A DNA stretch of 64,000 bases, taken from positions 868,001 through 932,000 of the forward strand of contig NZ_JASJUU010000001.1 of assembly GCF_030125375.1 (NCBI RefSeq). The letters are read 5' to 3'. Source of the DNA: Pseudoalteromonas umbrosa (GTDB lineage Bacteria > Pseudomonadota > Gammaproteobacteria > Enterobacterales > Alteromonadaceae). This document shows positions 25,645-35,262 of the stretch, one piece after another (positions within the stretch are counted from its first letter, which is position 1; each line of letters opens with the position of its first letter). Position numbers and translations under genes: made by a program. The notes under the pieces are model-generated. The model was not told the origin of the DNA. It made no database searches and saw only the letters and a program-made list of their open reading frames with translations.

Positions 25645-27060
25645 CTACTTCAATCGTGCAAGGTGATGTATGGCTATTGCATCCATTGGTTTTAACTGTA
25701 TTAAAACGGTACCGTCTTGGTTAACAGTGATAGATTTCCCTATACACGGCCCTTGATTGATATCTATGCTCAACTCATCACAATATGTGCCGGGTAGTAA
25801 ACCGGTTTGAAGCGTAGCGTGCATTGTTTTATCTTCGCGATTAATCGCGACAAAACCCAGATCTCCACGTGTAAATGCAATTTGGTTATTACCATTGTCC
25901 CACCAATTTGAGATGGTTGGATTGTCGGCCGTGTAACTTCTAAAACGCATTGCGCCGGCGATCAGAGGTTTTCTATGTTCACATTGCCACAAGGTGTCTT
26001 GGCAGTTGAGGTTACCAGATTGGTGAACAGGCACTTTTGGCCCGCCAGCATCGGTATCGCCGTTAAATTCGTAACTGGACATCACTTTTGGATAACCATA
26101 CGGATAGGCCAGCATAAATACGTTAGCAAGGTCATACAGCGTTTTATCTTTGAACGTGACGATGTCTCCAGCACCACCGTGACCGCGCTGGTTATCGTGG
26201 TTGTCTGTGAATATGATGGCTTTTTCACTGGGCATTAAACCCCAGTCTTTTACAAAGGTCTTCAGTGAAGCAAGCTTCCCTTGTTTAAAGACATGGCTCA
26301 GTTTGACGCTGTATTTGAACTCTGTGACCATGCCGTTGCTGAGATACGGTACTGATGTGATTGCTTCACCACCTTGATCTATGACTTCTTGAAAAATAAG
26401 CGGTGAGTCATTGAGTTGTTTTAAAATTGCAGCGATATCCTCAACTGGCATGTGTTTACTGGCATCAAGTCTGAATCCTGCCACGCCTAAGCCTGTAAGT
26501 TTGTTTAGGTAACTGGCGATTTTTGCCTGAACACTGACAGAGTCAGTATCTAAATCATGTAGGCCAACTAGTTCACAGTTTTGCACGCGCCACGCATTAT
26601 TTACGTAGTCGGAGCCTTTGATAGCACAGGGTTTGTGGAAATCTTTAGGAGAGTAAATGGGGTAGTGCTTATTGCCATAAGACTTGCCAGCAATACTCTT
26701 ACCGCTACCGTGGGCCATGTGATTAATCACTGCATCGACATAGATGTCTACGCCTTGCGCTTTGCATCGCTTTATCATATCGACAAATTGCGCTTTGTCG
26801 CCACTGCGACTGTTTATTTCATAAGTGACGGGCTGATATCTTGTCCACCACTGATCGCCTGCGATATGTTCATTAGGCGGTGACACTTGAACCGCTTTGT
26901 AACCTTGAGGTCCTAAAAACGTCTCGCATTCAGTGGCAATATCGGGCCAAGACCACTCAAATAAATGTACAAATGTGTTAGTGGTATGCCCCGATGCGTT
27001 CACATTGGTAGATGCAATGAGTGCAAGTCCAGCTAGGGTAGGGAGTCGGTTATTTTTCAT
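25645..27060 (-). CDS. GH13 alpha-amylase, short form without C-terminal propeptide
   Basis: The 471-residue secreted enzyme has a signal peptide ([11 protein letters not shown]) and the conserved GH13 regions in order: [16 protein letters not shown] with the nucleophile aspartate, FQEVID with the acid/base glutamate, and [10 protein letters not shown]. Arg and Asn residues fitting chloride binding in this animal-type subfamily are in the same motifs. The text is close to the neighbouring amylase, but it stops after the all-beta C domain ([11 protein letters not shown]). The ATG at 27060 is chosen by analogy with the paralog, where the same ATG-plus-15 position has good ribosome binding. It hydrolyses alpha-1,4-glucans outside the cell. 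A LacI-type operator lies 60 bp upstream. Confidence 0.92.
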   Translation of the reverse strand: MKNNRLPTLAGLALIASTNVNASGHTTNTFVHLFEWSWPDIATECETFLGPQGYKAVQVSPPNEHIAGDQWWTRYQPVTYEINSRSGDKAQFVDMIKRCKAQGVDIYVDAVINHMAHGSGKSIAGKSYGNKHYPIYSPKDFHKPCAIKGSDYVNNAWRVQNCELVGLHDLDTDSVSVQAKIASYLNKLTGLGVAGFRLDASKHMPVEDIAAILKQLNDSPLIFQEVIDQGGEAITSVPYLSNGMVTEFKYSVKLSHVFKQGKLASLKTFVKDWGLMPSEKAIIFTDNHDNQRGHGGAGDIVTFKDKTLYDLANVFMLAYPYGYPKVMSSYEFNGDTDAGGPKVPVHQSGNLNCQDTLWQCEHRKPLIAGAMRFRSYTADNPTISNWWDNGNNQIAFTRGDLGFVAINREDKTMHATLQTGLLPGTYCDELSIDINQGPCIGKSITVNQDGTVLIQLKPMDAIAIHHLARLK

Positions 27061-27119
27061 TCTTATATTTCTCATTTTTTTGAGAAAGACAATATATCGG
27101 TCTTATGGTAATAATCGTA

Positions 27120-27135
27120 TTGAATACGTATGCAA
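27120..27135. promoter_or_regulatory. LacI-type operator upstream of the short amylase gene
   Basis: TTGAATACGTATGCAA is an imperfect 16-bp palindrome with the central TACGTA typical of LacI-family sites. The identical 16 bp and six following bases recur upstream of the paralogous amylase, at almost the same distance (about 60 bp) from the start codon. Confidence 0.7.
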
Positions 27136-27136
27136 A

Positions 27137-27160
27137 ATGGCAACCAAAAACGGTTGCCAT
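27137..27160 (-). terminator. Terminator of the long amylase gene
   Basis: Arms 27137-27145 (atggcaacc) and 27152-27160 (ggttgccat) pair over nine bases with a six-base loop. On the - strand TTTTGC follows at once. The hairpin directly abuts the operator of the next gene. Confidence 0.65.
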
Positions 27161-27188
27161 ACACAAATTTTAAGGTGTTATCTTAACA

Positions 27189-29198
27189 CTAGAGAGCCTG
27201 TATGAGGTGGGTGTTTTTGCCAAACTCAAATACGTTTAGTTTACCACACTGCGCGAAGTGGTTATTGCTAGCATAAGGTCGGTTTGCTTGGAGAATATCA
27301 CTTTCCCATCCTTGACCATTTTTGACAAATGCTTTTAGTTCGAACCAGCCTTGGTGAGTTTGACTGCAATCCATTTCTACATCCAGTTTCCAGTAGTGCG
27401 GGCCCCATTGGTTTAAATCTGACTCACCAAATCCATGTAAATCGTAGGTTTTCTTTTCCCCCCAATTTGCGGGCCAAACATTGGTTGTCCAATCTAAAGC
27501 AGTCCCTTGGGCTTGATTTGATTGACCAGGTTCAGATGACTGCCAGTCAAGGTAGGTATCTCCGGATTTCCATGGTGCAGTGGTTTGATTTCTGAGGTTT
27601 AGGTGTCTAATTGGAATTTGGCAAAGTACAGGGTTTTGGTCGCATTGCAATCCACGTTGTGACGCTGCATTGTGGTCCAAGCCGCCGCGTACGAACATAT
27701 CTTGGCCGCTTTGTGTTTGTGCCTTTATAAATACAACGGTTCTTTGCCAATCTCCGTCGCCGTCATTAGGGGTATCTGTGGTAATACTTTGGTGATGGAT
27801 CGCGATTGCATCCATAGAGGACAGTGATATTTGAGCAGAGCCATCGCCATCAACCGTAATTGATCTGCCATTGCAATATCCCGCACTTTTACCGCCAGAA
27901 AGCTCGTCACAATATGTGCCCGCAGGGAGACCGGTTGCCAACCTCACATTCATATTGTTTGATTCTCTATTGATGGCCACAAACCCTAAATTACCGCGCG
28001 AAAAAGCAATTTGATTATTACCATTGTCCCACCAGTTTTGTACTGACCAGTCTTCATTGGTGTGATTTCTAAAGCGCATCGCGCCTGCAATAAAGGGCTT
28101 TCTGTGCTCACATTGCCATTGCTGTGCGTTGCAATTTAAATTATTACCTTGATGAACGGGCACAGTTGGGCCGCCGGCATCGGTATCACCATTAAACTCA
28201 TAGCTAGACATTACTTTTGGATAGCCGTAGGGGTAGGCAAGCATGAACACATTGGCCAGTTCATATAGTTTGCCGTCGTGAAAGGTGACTATAGAGCCAG
28301 CACCGCCATGCCCGCGTTGATTGTCATGGTTATCAGAAAATACAACGGCTTTATAGCTTGGCATAAAGCCCCATTGCTCACCAAAAGATTTAAGCCAAGC
28401 AAGCTGTCCTGTTTTAAAAGTTTCGCTGAGTTTAATGCTGTATTTGAACTCGGTGACTAAGCCATTTTGAAAGTATTCGGAAGCTTGAACAGCTTCACCA
28501 CCTTGATCTATGACCTCTTGGAACACCACAGATTGCTTATTGAGTTTACCGAGAATATCGCCGATGTCGTTCGCAGGCATATGCTTGCTTGCATCTAAAC
28601 GAAAGCCCGCAACGCCAATATCAAGCAAGTCATTTAAGTAATTTGCAAGCTGCGACTGCACATAAGGTGCATCGGTGTCCAAGTCGTGCAACCCAACTAA
28701 TTCACAATGCTGCACGCGCCATGGGTTATTGCCGTAATCTTCAGGGTTAATTGCACAGGTTTGATGGAAGTCATTTGGGCTGTAGATGGGGTATTGTTTG
28801 TTACCAAACTGACTGCCCGCGACCCCTGTACCGCTTCCGTGTGCCATATGATTTATCACCGCATCTACATAAATATCGACCCCTGCGGCTTTACATCGAG
28901 ATACCATGTCGATGAACGCAGCTCTATCTCCGCCGCGACTGACAAGTTGATAGCTAACAGGTTGATATCTTGTCCACCATTGACTCCCGGTGATATGTTC
29001 ACTTGGCGGTGAAACCTGAACTGCCGCATAGCCTTGTGGCCCTAAAAAGGTTTCACATTCTTTGGCGACATCAGGCCAAGACCACTCAAACAGGTGAACA
29101 AATGTTGTTGGTGCACCGGTGTTACTAGGCGTAGCATAGGTGCTGTTTGATGCAAGTACCGAAACACTTGCGACGATTGGTAGTATTATATTTTTCAT
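27189..29198 (-). CDS. GH13 alpha-amylase with C-terminal propeptide (AHA-type)
   Basis: The 669-residue precursor has a signal peptide (ASNSTYA-TP), the catalytic barrel with [22 protein letters not shown] and [10 protein letters not shown], the C domain ending near residue 475, and an extra about 190 residues ([14 protein letters not shown]... to the end) rich in W, G and D. The precursor length and layout match the cold-adapted amylase of P. haloplanktis, where the last 21 kDa act as a secretion helper and are cleaved off. ATG 29198 has GAGAGG seven bases upstream; the ATG 15 bases earlier does not. It degrades starch or glycogen outside the cell and is paired with a shorter paralog downstream. 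Confidence 0.93.
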   Translation of the reverse strand: MKNIILPIVASVSVLASNSTYATPSNTGAPTTFVHLFEWSWPDVAKECETFLGPQGYAAVQVSPPSEHITGSQWWTRYQPVSYQLVSRGGDRAAFIDMVSRCKAAGVDIYVDAVINHMAHGSGTGVAGSQFGNKQYPIYSPNDFHQTCAINPEDYGNNPWRVQHCELVGLHDLDTDAPYVQSQLANYLNDLLDIGVAGFRLDASKHMPANDIGDILGKLNKQSVVFQEVIDQGGEAVQASEYFQNGLVTEFKYSIKLSETFKTGQLAWLKSFGEQWGFMPSYKAVVFSDNHDNQRGHGGAGSIVTFHDGKLYELANVFMLAYPYGYPKVMSSYEFNGDTDAGGPTVPVHQGNNLNCNAQQWQCEHRKPFIAGAMRFRNHTNEDWSVQNWWDNGNNQIAFSRGNLGFVAINRESNNMNVRLATGLPAGTYCDELSGGKSAGYCNGRSITVDGDGSAQISLSSMDAIAIHHQSITTDTPNDGDGDWQRTVVFIKAQTQSGQDMFVRGGLDHNAASQRGLQCDQNPVLCQIPIRHLNLRNQTTAPWKSGDTYLDWQSSEPGQSNQAQGTALDWTTNVWPANWGEKKTYDLHGFGESDLNQWGPHYWKLDVEMDCSQTHQGWFELKAFVKNGQGWESDILQANRPYASNNHFAQCGKLNVFEFGKNTHLIQAL

Positions 29199-29256
29199 TA
29201 TTGCGCCTCTCATTTACATGAGTTTTACAATATAAGGCGCTTTGAGGAACATTCCA

Positions 29257-29272
29257 TTGAATACGTATGCAA
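29257..29272. promoter_or_regulatory. LacI-type operator upstream of the long amylase gene
   Basis: TTGAATACGTATGCAA, identical to 27120-27135, begins 59 bases upstream of the start codon. A maltose-responsive LacI-family repressor is the likely binder; no such regulator is encoded in the window. Confidence 0.7.
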
Positions 29273-29453
29273 AATGGGATCAAAGTTGCATGTTGTTTTT
29301 TTTAATACTATGAATTAGGTGGTTTTAGCTGTTTATTCTTTCATTAAAGAATAAATATTTCTTTAGTGTTAAATAACTACTCTACTATAATGAGCTATGT
29401 GTACTTTTTATGGGTATATAGAAGTTAGTGCAGTATTTAAATGTGGAGTATGG

Positions 29454-29969
29454 ATGCAAAAGGTCTTTGTGAGCGCCTGTTTAATGGGTAATAAAGTGAG
29501 GTATAACGGAAGTAGCTTATCGCTGGATAAGTCAGATAAGCGTTGGTTAGATCTAAACGTTAAGCTTGTTGGCTTTTGTCCAGAAGTCTCTGCTGGTTTA
29601 CCGATACCTAGAGCGCCTGCGGAAATTATCGGAGGCGAGGGGCGTGATGTCATCCACCAACAAGCGCGTGTTATTGGAGATGATGGAGTTGATGTGACTG
29701 ATGCCTTTTTAGATGGTGCCCATCAAGCGCTGCAAATTTGTTTGCAACAAGAAATAAAATTCGCGGTTTTGGCAGAGGGTAGCCCATCTTGCGGAAGCGA
29801 AAAAATATATGATGGCACTTTTTCTGGTAAGAAAGTGACCGGTGCCGGCGTTACTGCACAACTGCTCAGGTCCAAAGGAATCAAAGTCTATAGCCAACAC
29901 TCTGTTATGCAGTTAATTGAGCAACTAGAACGCATTTGCGAAACGGATAAATCTAAAACAATTAGCTAG
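29454..29969 (+). CDS. DUF523 family protein
   Basis: The 171-residue protein begins MQKVFVSACLMGNKVRYNG and carries the family marks CPEVSAGLPIPRAPAEI, DGVDVTDAFLDGA and LAEGSPSCGS, with conserved cysteines that suggest metal or Fe-S binding. Function is unknown; the family is widespread and sometimes fused to other DUFs. ATG 29454 is preferred over an in-frame ATG at 29397 because GGAG (29445-29448) lies five bases before it and homologous text begins there. Its 3' end overlaps the convergent antiporter gene by 8 bp. Confidence 0.88.
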   Translation: MQKVFVSACLMGNKVRYNGSSLSLDKSDKRWLDLNVKLVGFCPEVSAGLPIPRAPAEIIGGEGRDVIHQQARVIGDDGVDVTDAFLDGAHQALQICLQQEIKFAVLAEGSPSCGSEKIYDGTFSGKKVTGAGVTAQLLRSKGIKVYSQHSVMQLIEQLERICETDKSKTIS

Positions 29970-32454
29970 TATATTCTTGCATTAACTTGCAAACTACTTG
30001 GGTTAATTGGCTATCATTTTGCATTAATTGCTTAAGCTTGTCGCAAGGTAGCCACATAATATCACAGGGTGTGTCACTGGTAATGTCGGTAGCGCATGCA
30101 CCGCTTAGCAATGCTGTTAGAGCAACTGATTCGCCCGGCCCTTTATTTGTACAAGTGTGCTTTACGTCATTACCTGATGATACGTTCCATTGTTCTTTAA
30201 CGCTTCCTCTCACAATAACGCCAATTTTCGATAGTGGCTGATTTTCGTTGCAAATTACTTGCTGCGCTTCATAAACGTGATGCTCTACAAAAGCGGACAA
30301 TTTTTCACGTGTGGCAAGCGGTAACTCTTTGGCCCATGGAATATCATTAGTAAATTGCTGTTGCTTGGTCGTTTTGAAGATTGACTCATTTTGGAGATTG
30401 GCCATTTTGTCTTCAACGCATGCTAATAACCTTTGAGCTTCGGGCTTATCTAACACAGCTTGCTTAAGTTGTGCATTGATGACTGCGCGCTCGCGATTGA
30501 GCAACAACCTAGTCGCAGCTTGTGTCTGCAGGGATTGAATAATTTCTGGGAAGCTCTCATGTAATTCGTTCATACGCTCAAGTGTGCGTGTTTTGTTATC
30601 TTTGACATCTTTTAACACTAAATCGGCAGCAGACTGGCTGGGGGCTAAGGTTTGCACATGACTTTGCAGGGCCTCTTGTGCGTGCATAAACCCCCGAGCA
30701 ATATCGTAACCCAAGGCAAGTTTCTTAAAATAAAAGGTCAATAAGAGCTTGTTTAACCATGAATATTGCCTCAGTGGTTGCAACCATTTGGGGGTTTGCC
30801 ATACCGTATAAATGGAAGTTCTTGGGCTAATTTGGGGTTCACCGTCTAGGGCTGATTCAACCGCTTCGACTAATTTGCTGGTAGCTTGCTTGCTCAACAT
30901 CCCTTGTTCAAATTGCGTCCAGTAATGTTTGCGTTCAGTCTCGAGCAATCGCCTTTTGTATGCCGTGTTGAGCTCTTCTGTAGTTATTTTATTATTTGAT
31001 TCAGTTTCATTGAGTGCTTGTAGCTGCGATTTTTGCTTTACGGTTTCCCAGTCTGCGCCTTGCAAAAATGGGTTGGTCATCATCACAGGCAGCATCTCGT
31101 GTAGCTCATTACTGATTGTGCCTTGGGCTTTGTCTACAGTTGCTTGTTTTGCTGGAGGTAATGAGTTTAAGCCGAGTATTTTAAGTAACCAGCCCATCGT
31201 GGAGCCGTTGACTAATATGGTTAAGACCACGATGCCTGCACATAAAAACAGCACCCGATCACCAATTTCTTTTGGTATGACATCACTGGCGACCACGGCC
31301 AGCGCCAAGGCTAGTGACACGGCACCGCGCAGTCCACCCCAGCACAGTACCGCTGCTTTTGGAAAATTAATACCAATACCTAATCTAGTTAGGGCCGGCA
31401 TACACATGGTGATAGAGATTGCCCGAATGATTAAAATACCAGCGTAAAGCAATGCCAGCATTTTCCATGCTTGCATATCATTCAGTGGTACACGGATAGC
31501 GACCAATATGCCAACCAGTAAAAAGATGAGTGTGTTGGCCATGTGGGCCATCATTTCCCAAAAATGATGTAAAAATCCTGCTACTTCGGGGCTGATCCGA
31601 GTTCGACCGATACTTGCAAACATTATGGCTAACGTGACAACTGCAACAACCCCTGATACGTGAAAGTTCTCTGCAATAAAGAAAACTGAATAGGCAGCTG
31701 CTATGGTTAAAGAGATCTCGATCATTGGGTCGTTAAATACATGCTCTATCCATATGATACATAAACCGCCAACAGCCAAACCTATTGCTAGACCTACTAG
31801 TACGACTTGTAAAAACTCGGCTGTGACATGCAAAGGAGATGAAAGTCCAGCGTTGATATCACCACTGTAAGTGGCGCTAACCCATGCAAAAAAAAGTGAA
31901 AAGAACACAATTGCGGTGCCATCGTTAAGCAGCGACTCACCCTCAATGAGGGTTTCAAGACGCTTTCTAGAACTGACCTCTTTTAACAGCGCGACGACAG
32001 CCACAGGATCTGTGGCACTGATCAAAGCACCAAACATCAGGCAAATGGCCCAGCTCCAGCCCCAGCCATCGGGCACAATGGCAAAGATGAGCTCGGCTGT
32101 TAACCAAATCGCGAGCATTAAACCTGGAACGGCTAAAATAGCGATTTGCGTAAACATCCGCCGGAATAAATGGACCTCCATGGCAAATGCGCTTTCAAAA
32201 ATGAGCGTTGGCAAAAACAGATATAAGAATAGGTGAGAGTCTATTTCGGCAACCAAAGATAAGCTTTGGCCAAATTCTGGGGCGTATGCATTAAATAAGT
32301 CTGCTCTTTGTAGCAACCCGATAGCAATGCCTAGCAGTAAGAGCGCAACAGTGTAGGGGACTTGTGTACCTTTTAAAATATGACGTACAAATGCGCCAAT
32401 AAAGAGTGCGAAGATCACAAATAGTAGGATCAATAGCCCTGTGCTAAACGCCAT
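29962..32454 (-). CDS. CPA1-family Na+/H+ antiporter with cyclic-nucleotide-binding-like C-terminus
   Basis: The 830-residue protein has a CPA1 antiporter unit of about 12 helices in residues 1-430, with SATDPVAVVALLKE and the ion-site aspartate in EGESLLNDGTAIV. A long helical cytoplasmic segment follows (about 440-690), then a CNBD-like beta roll (about 700-830: REKLSAFVEHHVYEAQQVI, IGVIVRGSVKE, GPGESVALTALL). The arrangement is like plant SOS1 and some bacterial NhaP-type exchangers. The ligand-binding PBC arginine signature of true cAMP domains is not evident, so nucleotide control is unproven. It exports sodium in exchange for protons in the inner membrane. It is convergent with DUF523. 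Confidence 0.88.
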   Translation of the reverse strand: MAFSTGLLILLFVIFALFIGAFVRHILKGTQVPYTVALLLLGIAIGLLQRADLFNAYAPEFGQSLSLVAEIDSHLFLYLFLPTLIFESAFAMEVHLFRRMFTQIAILAVPGLMLAIWLTAELIFAIVPDGWGWSWAICLMFGALISATDPVAVVALLKEVSSRKRLETLIEGESLLNDGTAIVFFSLFFAWVSATYSGDINAGLSSPLHVTAEFLQVVLVGLAIGLAVGGLCIIWIEHVFNDPMIEISLTIAAAYSVFFIAENFHVSGVVAVVTLAIMFASIGRTRISPEVAGFLHHFWEMMAHMANTLIFLLVGILVAIRVPLNDMQAWKMLALLYAGILIIRAISITMCMPALTRLGIGINFPKAAVLCWGGLRGAVSLALALAVVASDVIPKEIGDRVLFLCAGIVVLTILVNGSTMGWLLKILGLNSLPPAKQATVDKAQGTISNELHEMLPVMMTNPFLQGADWETVKQKSQLQALNETESNNKITTEELNTAYKRRLLETERKHYWTQFEQGMLSKQATSKLVEAVESALDGEPQISPRTSIYTVWQTPKWLQPLRQYSWLNKLLLTFYFKKLALGYDIARGFMHAQEALQSHVQTLAPSQSAADLVLKDVKDNKTRTLERMNELHESFPEIIQSLQTQAATRLLLNRERAVINAQLKQAVLDKPEAQRLLACVEDKMANLQNESIFKTTKQQQFTNDIPWAKELPLATREKLSAFVEHHVYEAQQVICNENQPLSKIGVIVRGSVKEQWNVSSGNDVKHTCTNKGPGESVALTALLSGACATDITSDTPCDIMWLPCDKLKQLMQNDSQLTQVVCKLMQEYTS

Positions 32455-32590
32455 AGTACTGTGCCTATCAAAACGGGTGTTCTAAGTTTAGAAAAGGAAT
32501 GGCATGTTCGCTAAGATCAGGCGTTATCAATAGTGTTTAAAGTGCAAAAATGTTTATACAATAGAAACAGATAGAATGTGATGTAATAAG

Positions 32591-32998
32591 ATGAAGATGG
32601 TTAAAGGTAGTTGTAATTGTAATGCGGTGCAGTTTGAAATTAGTTTACCAATAACGGACATTTATGTCTGTCACTGTTCAATATGTCGAAAAGCAAGTGG
32701 CGGAAATGGTGTGTCAGTTGCGGTGGTTAATAACCAACACTTTGCTTGGCTGACAGGTACCGACAAAATCAAAACTTGGCATAAACCCAACCACGACTGG
32801 GTTTGTAGTTTTTGTACGCAGTGCGGGTCAAATCTCCCTGGTAAAAACGATGAGCAGCGAATGTACGTGCCGGTAGGATTAATCGCCAATGACGATTTGG
32901 CGGGTGCTAAGGTGGTTCACCACATGTGGGTAAGTTCAAAAGCCTGCTGGCACGAAATTGGTGATGAAGGTCAGCAGCACGATGGGTTTATTGGTTAA
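32591..32998 (+). CDS. GFA family zinc-binding protein
   Basis: The 135-residue protein has the GFA cysteine pattern GSCNCNAVQFE, CHCSICRKASGG and CTQCGSNL, and ends with a longer WxHEIGDEGQQHDGF tail. It differs from the GFA protein at 320 (substituted N-C-N after the first cysteine and HHMWVSSKACW in the C-terminal half), so the two belong to separate subgroups rather than a recent duplication. Substrate is unknown. An ATG six bases downstream of the chosen one is also possible; neither has a clear Shine-Dalgarno. It is divergent from the antiporter gene. Confidence 0.85.
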   Translation: MKMVKGSCNCNAVQFEISLPITDIYVCHCSICRKASGGNGVSVAVVNNQHFAWLTGTDKIKTWHKPNHDWVCSFCTQCGSNLPGKNDEQRMYVPVGLIANDDLAGAKVVHHMWVSSKACWHEIGDEGQQHDGFIG

Positions 32999-33012
32999 TA
33001 TCTTTGTATAAA

Positions 33013-33031
33013 GAGGTGCAAGGGGCACCTC
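33013..33031. terminator. Hairpin between convergent genes
   Basis: gaggtgc-aaggg-gcacctc forms seven perfect pairs between the GFA stop and the convergent esterase remnant. No T-run follows on either strand. Confidence 0.35.
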
Positions 33032-33069
33032 AATGTATGGCAGGCCAAATGTGTTTTATCAGTCCTTGC

Positions 33070-33957
33070 TTAGTCCTGTTCTGACTCATCTTCGTCAGCT
33101 TTAGGGCAAACGCTTGGGTAGCATTTAAAGACTTCTCTTAATCCTCTAAATACACCGACATGTAATACTGAACGATGGTTTTCGTCATGGGTAATGTCGT
33201 ATCGAATTGTGGTCGCATCTGTGTCAATCAGGCTGTTTGCGGCGTCATCGATTGCTGTGATGTGCTGCAAGTAAAGCGCTTGATGCTCAGGAGGAATGTT
33301 TTCTTCATGTGCAGCTACGATATAGACAGAGAAAGCTTTTTCATCAAATGTGTCTTCTGCTGCTTCAACCCACTTTGCAACGATACCATCGTCCCACCAC
33401 AGTGAAGGGTCAATGGCGACATAGCCTTTAAATAGAGGCTGCATGTGCTCTGATAATAAGCTAGTGATTGTGAACAACCCGCCAAGAGAGTGACCAGACA
33501 GCACTCTAAAGTCATCTGTACGATATGTGTTATCAATAAACGGGATAACCTCATCTTTGATAAAGGCTTTTAGTTGGTGGCTTTGTCCGGTTGCGACTGG
33601 AATTGGGCTATTTTTAGGTTCTGTTGGGGTTAAATCGCGCGCTCTGTGATGACGAGTATTGATAGCGACCAAAATTGCTTCTGGCAGCATGTTTGAGCGC
33701 TATAAGAACCACATATTGTGACCGGTTAAATATTGTAAGTTCTCGCCGTCAGTGGTGTAAATAACGGGATATTGCTTGTCGCTATTTTCTGGCGCATTGT
33801 AGCCTTCAGGCAAAATGACCCACACAGTACGCTCTTCACCGAGTGTGGAAGAGGAAATGGTATGTTCGGTAGGCAGATGTTCATACTTATAGTCAAGGTA
33901 AGAGGCATTGGCCAAAAAGCTACAGGCACACATCAATAGGAAAGCGAACTGCTTCAT
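33070..33957 (-). pseudogene. Secreted alpha/beta-hydrolase esterase (IroE/Fes-like) interrupted by an amber codon
   Basis: One continuous frame of 295 codons is broken only by TAG at 33700-33702. The first 85 residues are a signal peptide and the first strands (YPVIYTTDGENLQYLTGH); after the stop come LPEAILVAINTRHHRARDLTP, the nucleophile motif LSGHSLGGLF and the late His region ITHDENHRSV. Both parts line up as one enterochelin-esterase-like hydrolase with no missing text. TAG is one base from TCG, which would give FLSRSN. It could be a true nonsense mutation, a suppressed codon, or a sequencing error. The rest of the gene shows no decay. Confidence 0.8.
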
Positions 33958-34273
33958 AAGTTTACTCCTTTGTTTAAGTTACTTTAAGGACGAAACAGTT
34001 ATGTAATTGTTTAGCGTTGCAGTTAGTACATAGGTATGTATAGGTTATTTAATTAAATAATTTATAGGTTTTGATCCTAACTATATCTTTAATTGTCGAA
34101 AACCTTAAGTCGTAGTGGTTTTATAACAATGAGAGTAAGAGCAGTGACAGAGCTGTCATTAATTATTTTAATATAAATGAGTAAGGCTTTTTCCAATCGA
34201 CTTAACAACGTAAATGTATTTACTGATGATTAATAAAGGACAAAGCCCATATTGTCCGAAAAACTATTTTTTG
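33958..34273. other. AT-rich intergenic region, 316 bp
   Basis: It holds the presumed promoter of the interrupted esterase on the - strand (AAGGAGTAAACTT lies just upstream of its start) and the 3' side of the next - strand gene. No repeat, RNA or open frame was recognised. Confidence 0.5.
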
Positions 34274-34990
34274 TTAGTAACCAAATTTGGCCTCAGCTTT
34301 ATTATGTAGTTGATCAGCCACATTTTGCGCGTATTTTAAAACATCAAAGTTGCCCTTGAAAAAGCTAATGTCTCCCATGGAGCTGTAAGATTCATCGAAC
34401 ACCTCTTTAAAATCTATGATGTCTTTAAAGTTTTCTGCATTGACATCGAATTTCCCCCAAGCTGGGCCTTTGCCATCAGCTCCTCTGTCGTACGCTAAAC
34501 CTTGCATGAATAGGGCAGGAACTTGCTTTGCAAGTTCAAGTAGGTCTTCATTTGCATTTAGCTTTTCTTCTAAATAGCTTTTATTTTCGTCACTGATGGT
34601 GCCATTGACGACAAATTCACCTTTTTCATCAATCGAAAATCCCCAGCTTGTTGACTCGGCGAGTTTTGGAGCTGTGTTTTTTAACTCGCTCATAAATGAT
34701 TGGTAGTGTGTTTGCATACCTCTAAATAGGTCCGCTACACCGCCAAAATACAACGTCTGGGAGACTTTGTTGAGTCGTTCAGGGTCGTAGGTATGGGATT
34801 CAAGCGTCATTTCACCAACATTTGGGTCATTGATTATATGTTGGTCGTCATGTGATCTATTTTGAACGTATACCGTTGCTAGTGTCTTTACTTCATCAGT
34901 AATGGGTTTAGCATCCATAGATGAAGGATTCTTGTTTGGTGCGCTACTTGGGGCTGGTGGCGGAAAATTGGTTTGGTTTGCTATCTTCAT
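34274..34990 (-). CDS. Conserved-looking cytosolic protein of unknown function
   Basis: I do not recognise the family. The 238-residue product has a proline-rich, low-complexity start (MKIANQTNFPPPAPSSAP), then a mostly helical, acidic body with RLNKVSQTLYFGGVADLFRG and a C-terminal helical segment ending EAKFGY. It has no signal peptide, membrane helix or cysteine. ATG 34990 is chosen over 35020 because AAGGA lies seven bases upstream. The gene is divergent from the PLP enzyme gene across about 270 bp of AT-rich DNA. Confidence 0.6.
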   Translation of the reverse strand: MKIANQTNFPPPAPSSAPNKNPSSMDAKPITDEVKTLATVYVQNRSHDDQHIINDPNVGEMTLESHTYDPERLNKVSQTLYFGGVADLFRGMQTHYQSFMSELKNTAPKLAESTSWGFSIDEKGEFVVNGTISDENKSYLEEKLNANEDLLELAKQVPALFMQGLAYDRGADGKGPAWGKFDVNAENFKDIIDFKEVFDESYSSMGDISFFKGNFDVLKYAQNVADQLHNKAEAKFGY

Positions 34991-35262
34991 TACATAATCC
35001 TTATACAGAAGATTTGTCATTGGTTACATATCGACAGTTACACTAAAGTCTTTAGTTATTAATTTCTAATATATATAAACATCTACTATTCATCAAAACG
35101 AGCTTTAGACTTTTTGTTGGAGTAATCGATTTATACTGTTTCAAAAATCACTATTTATTTAAGCTGTATCATTAATATAAATAAAATTTACCATTCTATT
35201 ATAAACGCGTATTTTTGAAATGTTGCATGCTAATTATACACTGTGTTAAAAAGAGTGTATTA

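Noticed and set aside
25341..25724. 127-codon and overlapping 61-codon open frames right of the integron
   Set aside because: They cross the tandem 60-bp repeats; their repeated translated words reflect the DNA repeat, not a protein.
30929..31447. Long antisense frame within the antiporter gene
   Set aside because: It is the shadow of a conserved membrane-protein coding frame; the translation is serine/proline-rich and matches nothing.
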